Source: Hyphomicrobiales bacterium (GTDB lineage Bacteria; Pseudomonadota; Alphaproteobacteria; Rhizobiales; Rhizobiaceae). Taken from it: 64,000 nt of DNA. The stretch is taken from positions 1-64,000 of the forward strand of contig UBJR01000010.1 of NCBI GenBank assembly GCA_900465675.1, written 5' to 3'. The position numbers were made by a program, and so were the translations under genes. Below are positions 1 to 7,610 of this stretch, piece by piece. How positions within the stretch are numbered: the stretch's first letter is position 1; every line of letters starts with the position of its first letter. A model generated the notes under the pieces. It did no database searches, was not told the origin of the DNA, and was given only the letters and a program-made list of their open reading frames with translations.

Positions 1-110
1 TTGCGGTCGAGGCCGTATTGACGGGCGCGGAACCAGCAGTCTTCGGCCGCACCCATCACACCCCAGGAAATGCCGTAGCGGGCGCGGTTGAGGCCAGCAT
101 ACGTTGTCAT
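1..110 (-). pseudogene. glutaryl-CoA dehydrogenase fragment, 5' part missing, runs off the left edge
   Basis: Reading the minus strand from about 92 down to 1 gives thirty residues containing LNRARYGISWGVMGAAEDCW and then FRARQYGLDR. This is the conserved middle of glutaryl-CoA dehydrogenase (acyl-CoA dehydrogenase family; lysine and tryptophan degradation). Upstream of residue L the similarity stops abruptly. The in-frame ATG at 110 adds only six unrelated residues, so roughly the first 260 residues of the enzyme are absent. The remaining 3' part lies outside the window. It is therefore a broken gene copy or a recombination breakpoint at the edge of the polysaccharide locus. The match is from memory of the family; the break itself is visible in the sequence. 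Confidence 0.7.
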
Positions 111-756
111 TGTTGAGTATGACGGCACAGCGATCGCATGACTCCGGATTGTTGTGTCGCGCCAGATGGGTGGCGCGGGCGGAGAATGGCTGGCGTATGT
201 GCGTTGAGGCCGCTCGTGATTTCCTTCTTCTTGTAGCATAGGTGATGTCCCTTCCCGCACGGCGCCTTTCGCGGGCCGAAGTCTTCGCGACTCACCCGGG
301 CACGGTACGCGTCTATTCTATTCGTCGTTCCGTGTGAAGATAGCGGACCGCTCGCTGCCGGTGGTCGAGCTCTCGGGCGGGGGCGGAGCGTGCGTGACGC
401 AATCGATGCGGGAAAGTGATAGACCAGAGGCTTTTTGAGGAGTTGCTGATAGGCGAAATCCCACACGCGACCTCGCATTGCTGCACCATACCCGCGGGGG
501 GTATATTTCGCAGGCCGCACTTGGAGCAGTACCTGGCTCCCCACGACAAGAAGCCCGAGGCTAGGCCATCGTACTGGCCTCCGGCACGCACAAGAGGCTA
601 TTTTAGAGCTGTGTCCATCGGGCCGGTCGTCGCCCTCAGCTACAAAGATTACGCGAGACGGATGCCGCGGCTAAGCCCAGAGTCGATCGGGCCAGTCTTG
701 CAAACCTACAACCTGCGCCTTCGATACAGCCAGGCGCCTCGCCGCAAGTCAACGTT
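111..756. other. about 650 bp with no convincing gene
   Basis: Several open frames of 90-150 codons exist here, but none has a convincing start signal or a recognisable motif, and they overlap each other on both strands. I read it as decayed or junction DNA between the broken dehydrogenase and the polysaccharide genes. Confidence 0.5.
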
Positions 757-2034
757 TCAGAGACGCCAATCGGTCGCCTCTCTCGGGAAGATAGACTTCA
801 CATCAAGTACTGGTGCTCCCGACATTGTCAGCGCTCGAATGCCATCAATACCCAACGTCCTGAACTGGCTGTGACCAACAGCTACAATCACGGCACTGTA
901 ATCCGAAAAGGACGGCAGCTCGCGCAGGCATGCAAGCCCGTATTCGTGTCTCGCCTCCTCGATATCGATCCAGGGGTCATAGATGTCGACGGCGATACCA
1001 TAGTCCTCCAGGCCGCGAACGATATCCACAACCTTGGTATTGCGAACGTCCGGGCAATCTTCTTTAAAAGTCAGCCCGAGCACTATAACCTTGCCGTTCG
1101 CAACTGGTAGCTTTCTCTGCAGCATCATCTTGACGGCCTTACCCGCCACGAATGCGCCGATGCTGTCATTGATACGGCGGCCGGCCAGAATGACTTCAGG
1201 ATGGTAGCCAACCTCCTGCGCCTTGTGGGTGAGGTAATAGGGATCGACTCCGATGCAGTGACCTCCGACCAGGCCAGGCCTGAAAGGCAGAAAATTCCAT
1301 TTGGTACCGGATGCTTCGAGTACCTCCATCGTATCGATATCAAGAAGGTGGAAGATGAGGCTCAGTTCGTTCATCAGCGCGATATTGACGTCACGCTGGG
1401 TGTTCTCAATAACCTTGGCCGCTTCGGCGACGCGAATCGAGCTTGCCTTATGCGTTCCGGCCGCAACGATCTGACGGTATAGCCGGTCCACGTCTTCAGC
1501 CGTATCGGGTGTGGAACCGCTGGTCACTTTCACGATAGTCTGAAGACGATGTACCTTGTCACCGGGGTTGATACGCTCGGGGCTGTAGCCGCAGAAGAAA
1601 TCTGTGTTGAACTTTAAGCCGGAAACGCGCTCTAGTACGGGAACGCACACCTCTTCGGTGGCACCGGGATAAACGGTCGATTCGTATATGACGAGATCAT
1701 CCTTCTTGAGGACCTTACCAACGGTTTCGCTCGCCCTGATGAGCGGCGTCATGTCAGGCCGGTTGGCCTGATCGACCGGGGTCGGAACCGTGACGATGTA
1801 TATGCGCGCTTCTTTTAGCTGCTCCCGATCGCAGGTAAAGCTGATATTGGTGATGCTGCGTAGCTCATCCTCGGCCAACTCAAGGGTATGGTCGTGGCCG
1901 GATCTTAATTCTTCGACGCGTGCATTGTCGATATCGAAACCGATCGTCTTCCTGACTTTACCGAAGGCGGCTGCGAGCGGAAGTCCGACATAGCCTAAGC
2001 CAATTACGGCAACGATTTTATCTTCCATTTCCAT
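757..2034 (-). CDS. tviB: UDP-N-acetylhexosamine C6 dehydrogenase (TviB/VipA/WbpO type)
   Basis: A 425-residue nucleotide-sugar dehydrogenase that oxidises C6 of a UDP-HexNAc (UDP-GlcNAc or UDP-GalNAc) with two NAD+ to give a uronic acid. The N-terminus has the Rossmann motif GLGYVGLP. The middle contains FGYSPERINPGDK-like spacing (here FCGYSPERINPGDK), and the catalytic region reads VGGHCIGVDPYYLT, the TviB/WbpO variant with the active cysteine. A third domain binds the nucleotide (FKEDCPDVRNTK). The start at 2034 is preceded by AAAGGG at six bases. The open frame extends upstream to 2109, but that part has no family similarity. It is transcribed away from lpsL. It probably supplies a HexNAc-uronic acid for the O-antigen. 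Substrate stereochemistry is not decided by the sequence. Confidence 0.85.
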   Translation of the reverse strand: MEMEDKIVAVIGLGYVGLPLAAAFGKVRKTIGFDIDNARVEELRSGHDHTLELAEDELRSITNISFTCDREQLKEARIYIVTVPTPVDQANRPDMTPLIRASETVGKVLKKDDLVIYESTVYPGATEEVCVPVLERVSGLKFNTDFFCGYSPERINPGDKVHRLQTIVKVTSGSTPDTAEDVDRLYRQIVAAGTHKASSIRVAEAAKVIENTQRDVNIALMNELSLIFHLLDIDTMEVLEASGTKWNFLPFRPGLVGGHCIGVDPYYLTHKAQEVGYHPEVILAGRRINDSIGAFVAGKAVKMMLQRKLPVANGKVIVLGLTFKEDCPDVRNTKVVDIVRGLEDYGIAVDIYDPWIDIEEARHEYGLACLRELPSFSDYSAVIVAVGHSQFRTLGIDGIRALTMSGAPVLDVKSIFPREATDWRL

Positions 2035-2400
2035 GAAAAGCCCTTTCGACGACCCGATACACCTGCGCGGCGCCATCATCTCCGCGCAATCGCCATGCGC
2101 GCATAGCAAATTGATTGAGATTTGACCACAGCTGATAGCGCCGAACTGCGGCCAATCCTAAGCTGTCCTCGTCGAAGAGGCGCGTGGCCTCAATTGATTG
2201 GTCCCCTTTCAGTGTACAGTCAATTGATCAAAACTATGGAAACTCTTTTGGTCGGAGAAAGTCATTGACACTTGACTACCTTTTCCTCGAAAACCGACGT
2301 GGCTGCAGGCTAGGACATTTCGGTGGGGCGCCGTTCGGCAAGGTATAATTTCGCAGGGTTAAATCGAGCCGTTCGCGCGGCAAAACGGAGAGCTTTGAAC
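2035..2400. promoter_or_regulatory. divergent intergenic region between the dehydrogenase and epimerase genes
   Basis: About 365 bp separate the two divergent starts, so both promoters should lie here. A TTGACA hexamer occurs near 2264-2269 on the plus strand, but I see no well-spaced -10 partner, so no promoter is claimed precisely. The stretch is AT-richer than the flanking genes. Confidence 0.35.
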
Positions 2401-3414
2401 GTGAAGACAATTTTGACGGGCGCGGCCGGCTTTATCGGTATGCATACAAGTCTTAAGCTGCTTGAACGCGGTGATATGATCGTCGGCATCGATAACCTCA
2501 ACGACTACTATGATGTCAGCCTGAAAGAAGCGCGACTTGCCCGTCTCAAAGCTTACAAGAATTTCTCGTTCGTCCAGGTGTCCGTAGAGGACAAGCAGGC
2601 GATGGCCGACGTGTTCGCCAAGCAATTGCCGCAACGCGTTATCCATCTCGCCGCCCAAGCAGGTGTCCGCTACTCCCTGCAAAACCCCCATGCCTATATT
2701 GATGCCAATATTCAGGGATTTCTCAATATCTTGGAGGGATGCAGGCATAATAGTGTTGAATCGCTAGTCTATGCGAGCTCTTCGTCGGTCTATGGAGGCA
2801 ACGTCGCGCTTCCCTTCCATGAGCATCAGAACATCGACCACCCCGTCAGCCTATACGCGGCGACCAAGAAAGCTAATGAATTGATGGCGCACACCTATAG
2901 CCATCTGTTTGGACTGCCGACCACCGGTCTGCGCTTCTTCACTGTTTATGGCCCTTGGGGCCGTCCTGATATGGCTCTTTTCCTTTTCACCAAGGCAATT
3001 CTAGAAGGGCGGCCAATAGATGTGTTTAACAATGGCCAGATGGTGCGCGACTTCACCTATATTGACGACATCGTCGAAGGTCTGTGCAGGGTCCATGACC
3101 GTCCTGCGGAGCCCGATCCTGACTTTGATCCGGCCAATCCGGATCCGGCGACGAGCAATGCGCCTTATCGTGTCTTCAACATTGGTAACAACCAGCCGAC
3201 GCCGTTGATGGAGTATATCGGCTCTCTCGAGAACTCACTGGGCAGGATAGCCGAGAAGAATTTTCTGCCGATGCAGCCTGGCGACGTGCAAGCTACCGCC
3301 GCAAGCACCGTCGAGCTTGAGAAGTGGGTCGCGTTCAACCCGAACACCCCCGTGGCAGTCGGCGTGCAGCGGTTCGTTGACTGGTACAAGTCATACTATC
3401 GCATCAACTCCTGA
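2401..3414 (+). CDS. lpsL: UDP-glucuronate 4-epimerase, SDR family
   Basis: A 337-residue extended short-chain dehydrogenase/reductase predicted to convert UDP-glucuronate to UDP-galacturonate. The cofactor motif GAAGFIG is at residues 6-12, the catalytic serine region is VYASSSSVYG, and the Y/K pair is in SLYAATKKANE. The segment GRPDMALFLFTKAILEG followed by RDFTYIDDIVEG is typical of LpsL/Cap1J-type glucuronate epimerases rather than GalE. The GTG start at 2401 is chosen because the conserved core begins directly after it and GGAG lies ten bases upstream. The open frame reaches back to 2323 without similarity. Galacturonate is a common rhizobial LPS sugar. The gene ends in a hairpin that overlaps its stop codon. 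Confidence 0.85.
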   Translation: MKTILTGAAGFIGMHTSLKLLERGDMIVGIDNLNDYYDVSLKEARLARLKAYKNFSFVQVSVEDKQAMADVFAKQLPQRVIHLAAQAGVRYSLQNPHAYIDANIQGFLNILEGCRHNSVESLVYASSSSVYGGNVALPFHEHQNIDHPVSLYAATKKANELMAHTYSHLFGLPTTGLRFFTVYGPWGRPDMALFLFTKAILEGRPIDVFNNGQMVRDFTYIDDIVEGLCRVHDRPAEPDPDFDPANPDPATSNAPYRVFNIGNNQPTPLMEYIGSLENSLGRIAEKNFLPMQPGDVQATAASTVELEKWVAFNPNTPVAVGVQRFVDWYKSYYRINS

Positions 3415-3425
3415 GGAGTTGGTGC
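3401..3425 (+). terminator. hairpin across the lpsL stop codon
   Basis: GCATCAACTCC (3401-3411) and GGAGTTGGTGC (3415-3425) form an 11-bp stem with one mismatch, and the stop codon TGA is the three-base loop. There is no T-run after it, so it may be a processing or Rho-associated hairpin rather than a classical terminator. The following 288 bp up to the next start hold no gene. Confidence 0.45.
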
Positions 3426-3713
3426 GATATCCGGCCATGGATTCCGAGGCCGCTGAATAGCTATCTGAGGCGTTCTTCTGAATCTGACTAGCGTGCGGAT
3501 GTGCGTAATTCTGGCGTTTTGCCTTTCTAGTTAGTCATGGGAACACGGCCGCCTCTAACGAATACTTTCCGCCCGCAGGCGAAGGTGCAATTTCCACGTC
3601 TATTGCAGTTCTTGGTTGTGCGATTGGAGGCCTAGATAGATTGCGTTTCATACTCCCCCTTGCTATAGGCTTGCTGCTTAAAGGCGGCCGGCATCAGCAC
3701 AGGAGGAAGTGAC

Positions 3714-5210
3714 TTGCTGAGCAATGCAAGGACCGTTGTCCTTATAGGTTTCTTGGGACAACTTTTTGCCTTCGCCAGAACTGCTGCCATGGCCTATCTG
3801 TTCGGCACCTCGGTAGAAATCGACGCCTACAACTTAGCTCTGTCCCTACCGATCTTTCTCTCCTCACTGGTGACCGGTTGGTTGCAAGCGTCCTTTGTGG
3901 GGGGCTATATCGATATCGGGGAGAATCAGTCGGCGCAGGCTGCACGGGACTATCGTAGTCTTGCCGGCCTAATCGCGCTTTGTCTGCTTGCGGTCTTGAC
4001 GATCGGGCTCCTTGTCGCGCGCCAGCCGCTTTCAAGCATTCTGGTTCCCCAACACCTCGGCCAAACGCATGATCTGACATACAGTGCCCTTGCGCTTTCT
4101 CCGCTTATTCTCATTCCATCCGCCATGAGTGATTTCTTGGCGTTGGTTCTTAGCTGTCACAAACGGTTCCTGGCTGCCTCGGTTGCGCCTATCCTGAATG
4201 CCGCGGTGTCTATTGTGGCCCTGCTTGCGTGGCCCGCAGGTGGTCTCGATGCACTGCTGCTTTCGCTGATCCTGGGTTGGTTCTGCCAAGTGGTCTTGCT
4301 GCTGGTCGTGCTGCTGCGCAGCGGCCTGGGTTTTGTCATTCCGGCCGCTACCAGCTTGCGCGAGGTCAAGGCGCTCGGATACCTTTTTCTGCCTATCCTT
4401 CCCGCAGTGCTGTTTTCTAATGGCACGAACCTTGTCCTGCAATCAGCATTCGTGCGCATGGGCGAAGGCTTTGTTTCGACCTACGGATATGCTCAGCGCC
4501 TTAATAATGCTCTGGTGCAGGTCATCGTTGTTGGCCTTTCCTCAGTACTGCTGCCGCACCTCGCCGGCATGCTTGCGAGGTCGGAGCGGCGGGCGATCGT
4601 TGTCCTTTTCGATCGCATTATTAAATCCGTGCTTGCGATTTCGTTGATCGCCGTAGTGCTCATCGTTCTCTATGGAGCAGATACCATACTCATGCTGTTC
4701 GGCCGCGGGAAATTTCATCAGGAACAGGCTCACCTGGTCAATCAAATATGGGTCGTGTTGACCTTGGCGACGGCGCCGTTTGCTATTTCTACATTCTTCG
4801 CCAAGCTGTTTCAGGCCATGCGTCAGCCCGGCAAGCTCGGCGTCTCCTCTCTGATCTCTTTCTGTCTGACCGCTGCCATTTGTCAGGTCGGCATCCTCGC
4901 CGGCAACTACCTGATAGTCGCCGGTGCACTCGGCGTCGCGCAGCTTTTTGTACTCGCCTATTTCAGTTTTTCTTTCGGACGGGAACTATCAGCGGACCTT
5001 ACCTTCAACCGGTATATAGGTTTCGCACTTTTTGTTGCAGTGCTTGCAGTCGTGCCGGTGGGAGTTGAAATGGCGATTTGGCATTTCGGTCTGGCGTCAC
5101 ACTCAAGCATCTCCGTTCTACTACGCGGTAGCTTGTTTATTGCCATATTTGCTGCGTTTGCGTTGAGTTTCGGTTTGCTGAAACGAATTTCGACGGAGGC
5201 CGCCGCGTGA
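3714..5210 (+). CDS. polysaccharide flippase, MurJ/MviN-like (Wzx role)
   Basis: A 498-residue polytopic membrane protein with about 12-14 hydrophobic segments across its whole length. It is of the MOP superfamily that flips lipid-linked oligosaccharides across the inner membrane. The N-terminus (FARTAAMAYLFGTSVEIDAY) resembles the MurJ motif RxxLxAxxFGxSxxxDAF, and VLLPHLAGM resembles the MurJ P-S-x-L region. Its position at the head of a glycosyltransferase run argues for an O-antigen Wzx role rather than lipid II export. The start is TTG at 3714 with a perfect AGGAGG seven bases upstream. It overlaps the next gene by four bases, so the two are translationally coupled. No other flippase is seen in the window, including in the exo cluster. 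Confidence 0.8.
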   Translation: MLSNARTVVLIGFLGQLFAFARTAAMAYLFGTSVEIDAYNLALSLPIFLSSLVTGWLQASFVGGYIDIGENQSAQAARDYRSLAGLIALCLLAVLTIGLLVARQPLSSILVPQHLGQTHDLTYSALALSPLILIPSAMSDFLALVLSCHKRFLAASVAPILNAAVSIVALLAWPAGGLDALLLSLILGWFCQVVLLLVVLLRSGLGFVIPAATSLREVKALGYLFLPILPAVLFSNGTNLVLQSAFVRMGEGFVSTYGYAQRLNNALVQVIVVGLSSVLLPHLAGMLARSERRAIVVLFDRIIKSVLAISLIAVVLIVLYGADTILMLFGRGKFHQEQAHLVNQIWVVLTLATAPFAISTFFAKLFQAMRQPGKLGVSSLISFCLTAAICQVGILAGNYLIVAGALGVAQLFVLAYFSFSFGRELSADLTFNRYIGFALFVAVLAVVPVGVEMAIWHFGLASHSSISVLLRGSLFIAIFAAFALSFGLLKRISTEAAA

Positions 5211-6349
5211 AACCGGTCTCTGTTCTGCTGGTGATTTCAAGTTTGGACGGCGGCGGCGCTGCCCGTGTGATAAGCGAACTCGCTGATGACCTCGCAGACC
5301 GGGGCTTTGTGGTTATTCTGCTGACGCTGGAAGGAGTGGATCGTCCGGATTTTTTTCCGGTCGCGGAAACGGTGGAGCGGCGGCGTGTTCAGATATTTTG
5401 GCGATCACGTGGAATATTCGAAAAGACCTGCGGCTTTTTCCGCAGGTTTTTCCTGTTGCGCCGGGCAATCGCTGAGGTAAATCCTGATGTCGTGCTTAGC
5501 TTCATAGATACAACAAATATCCGTATACTAGCATCGGCGATATTCACAGGCATTCCAATTATAGTATCGGAGCGTACAGACCCCAGGCACCATGAAATTG
5601 GAGCCACATGGAGCAGGCTACGGCGCCTCCTCTATCCGATAGCGGCGAGGGTCGTGGTTCAAACCACACAGGTGGCGGAATGGATGAGCGGCGAAATGAA
5701 AGGGTTGTCAATCGATGTCATCCCGAACGCGTTGAGGTCATCAGAATTTCTCAAAGCCGCTTCTGATGGAATGCCTGCAGACATGCCGCCAAGCCGCTGG
5801 CAGGAAAGGGCCCGTGTAATATCTGTCGGACGGCTCGTGCCGTCAAAGAGGCTTGATCGAGTCATCGAAGGATTCGCGAAATCGGGTCTTGCCGCCAGAG
5901 GTTGGGATCTCGTGATCGTGGGTGATGGCCCGGAAAAATCGAATCTCGAAGCGCTAGTCTCACGGCTGGCGCTTTACGATGCTGTTCATCTCGTCGGACA
6001 CCAGGCCGATGTCGCGTTATGGCTGATGCATTCGGATGTATTCGTCACAGCTTCAGAATACGAGGGGTTTCCGAACGCGCTGCTCGAGGCGATGCAGTGC
6101 GGCCTGCCGTGTATTGCGACCGATTGCGACAGTGGACCGTCCGAACTTATTCAATCTGAAAGACAGGGGCTGCTGGTCGCCGTCAACGACGAAAAAGCGC
6201 TGATTGCGGCGATGTTACGTCTCGCGGGAAGTGCCGAACTGAGGGCTTCTATGGGGCAGGCGGCAAAAGTCTCCTGCGAACGATATCAGCCGAAGCTTGT
6301 AAACGACCAATGGATGAAGCTCATCCTGTCCACAGCGAGTGTGATTTGA
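5207..6349 (+). CDS. GT4-family glycosyltransferase (first of four)
   Basis: A 380-residue retaining GT-B glycosyltransferase acting on the cytoplasmic side of the inner membrane. The N-terminal acceptor domain begins ISSLDGGGAARVISELADDL (glycine-rich loop). The C-terminal donor domain has SVGRLVPSKRLD and the EX7E-type motif EYEGFPNALLEAMQCGLP. It starts with GTG overlapping the flippase stop (GTGA). It resembles PglA/GalNAc-transferase-like GT4 enzymes, but donor and acceptor cannot be told from sequence. A strong terminator-like hairpin lies inside the coding region at 5426-5451. Confidence 0.8.
   Translation: MKPVSVLLVISSLDGGGAARVISELADDLADRGFVVILLTLEGVDRPDFFPVAETVERRRVQIFWRSRGIFEKTCGFFRRFFLLRRAIAEVNPDVVLSFIDTTNIRILASAIFTGIPIIVSERTDPRHHEIGATWSRLRRLLYPIAARVVVQTTQVAEWMSGEMKGLSIDVIPNALRSSEFLKAASDGMPADMPPSRWQERARVISVGRLVPSKRLDRVIEGFAKSGLAARGWDLVIVGDGPEKSNLEALVSRLALYDAVHLVGHQADVALWLMHSDVFVTASEYEGFPNALLEAMQCGLPCIATDCDSGPSELIQSERQGLLVAVNDEKALIAAMLRLAGSAELRASMGQAAKVSCERYQPKLVNDQWMKLILSTASVI
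5426..5451 (+). terminator. intrinsic-terminator-like hairpin inside a glycosyltransferase gene
   Basis: ACCTGCGG (5426-5433) and CCGCAGGT (5440-5447) pair perfectly with a six-base loop of mainly T, and the downstream arm runs into TTTTT. This is the geometry of a Rho-independent terminator but sits at codon 74-81 of an intact open frame. Whether it functions is untested. Confidence 0.4.
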
Positions 6350-6366
6350 CAAGAAAAACAAGTATA

Positions 6367-7509
6367 ATGAAAAAGCAGCTCGTTATTGTCTACACAATAG
6401 GAAGCTTCATGCTCGGCGGCGCGGAGACGCAGCTTCTGATGCTTGCAGCCGGTATGCGCGAGCGGGGCCATGAGGTGCACGTATTCGTCATAAGCGATGA
6501 AGGCCCATTGAAGCAAAGCTTTATCGATGCGGGTATATCCATACATCGCGGCTGCTACTCAATGAAAGGGCATAAACTCTGGCGCATGTGGCTGCTTTTC
6601 AGGGCTGAGTTCTACCTTATTGCGTTGCTTCGTCGGTTGAAGCCAGATGTCGTGCATAATTTCCTGCCGTTGACCAATCTCATGGGTGCGGTTGCCGGTC
6701 GGCTGGCGGGAAGCCCTCGGGTAATCACGTCCCGTCGGGCGCTTGGCACCCATCAGGATCGCGTTGCCTTTTGGAAGCCTATGGATTGGGTCGCGAACGC
6801 CCTTAGCCACGTCATCACAGCAAATTCGAAAGCTGTGGCTGAGGACGTGATGCGGCGCGACGGGGCTGATCGGAAAAAGATCAAGGTCATCTATAACGGG
6901 ATCGATATGCCTGACCTGCTTCCGGGCCTCAGGCAAGCGGTCCGCGACGAGTTAGGCATCGGTGCCACATCGCTGGCGATCATATGTGTCGCAAACCTCA
7001 TTCCTTACAAGGGACACCGCGAGATCATCATCGCGATGAAACATGTGGTAAGCTTGTTTCCGGACGTTCGCTTGATCCTTGTAGGCGAGGATCGCGGTAT
7101 CGGGGACGATCTTGACCGTCTCGCTCGAGAAAATGGCATCGAGCGCCATCTGCAGCGAACCGGCCAGCGACGCGACATATCGCGTTTGCTGAGCGGTATC
7201 GACGTGGGCATTCTTGCGTCGCATGAGGAAGGTTTTTCCAATGCGCTCCTTGAGATGCTGTGCGCCGGTTTGCCTGTCGTTGCCACGCGTGTTGGGGGGA
7301 ATGTTGAAGTGCTGGAGGGAATGCCTGGCTGCATCCTTGTCGAGCCCAACACGCCATCAGAGATAGAGGCAGCCTTGATATCTACACTCGAACGCATCGA
7401 ACACGCCCGGTCTGAGGCCGCCTGGAGACGCTCCACGATAAAAGTAACCTATTCCAAGCAGGCGATGCTCGACGGATATACCGAAGTCTATCAAAAATCT
7501 GGGCTTTGA
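6367..7509 (+). CDS. GT4-family glycosyltransferase (second)
   Basis: A 380-residue GT-B glycosyltransferase. The acceptor domain starts with IGSFMLGGAETQLLMLA. The donor domain contains CVANLIPYKGHREII and the nucleotide-sugar motif EEGFSNALLEMLCAGLP followed by VATRVGGNVEVLE. ATG 6367 is chosen because the family similarity begins there; an in-frame ATG at 6310 would overlap the previous gene by 40 bases. No strong ribosome site is visible before 6367, so translational coupling to the preceding gene is likely. It belongs to the same plus-strand run as the flippase. Sugar specificity is unknown. Confidence 0.8.
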   Translation: MKKQLVIVYTIGSFMLGGAETQLLMLAAGMRERGHEVHVFVISDEGPLKQSFIDAGISIHRGCYSMKGHKLWRMWLLFRAEFYLIALLRRLKPDVVHNFLPLTNLMGAVAGRLAGSPRVITSRRALGTHQDRVAFWKPMDWVANALSHVITANSKAVAEDVMRRDGADRKKIKVIYNGIDMPDLLPGLRQAVRDELGIGATSLAIICVANLIPYKGHREIIIAMKHVVSLFPDVRLILVGEDRGIGDDLDRLARENGIERHLQRTGQRRDISRLLSGIDVGILASHEEGFSNALLEMLCAGLPVVATRVGGNVEVLEGMPGCILVEPNTPSEIEAALISTLERIEHARSEAAWRRSTIKVTYSKQAMLDGYTEVYQKSGL

Positions 7510-7610
7510 CGGCTACCAAAGGTTTGCGCTTGATCATGGCGACGGCGCATTGAAAGTCGTGATTTGTGTGGGTATGCAATGGCATCCCACTGAAAGGTTT
7601 TGATCGATAA

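Noticed and set aside
416..874. Plus-strand open frame of 152 codons near the left edge
   Set aside because: No ribosome site, no recognisable motif, and its end overlaps the dehydrogenase gene in antisense.
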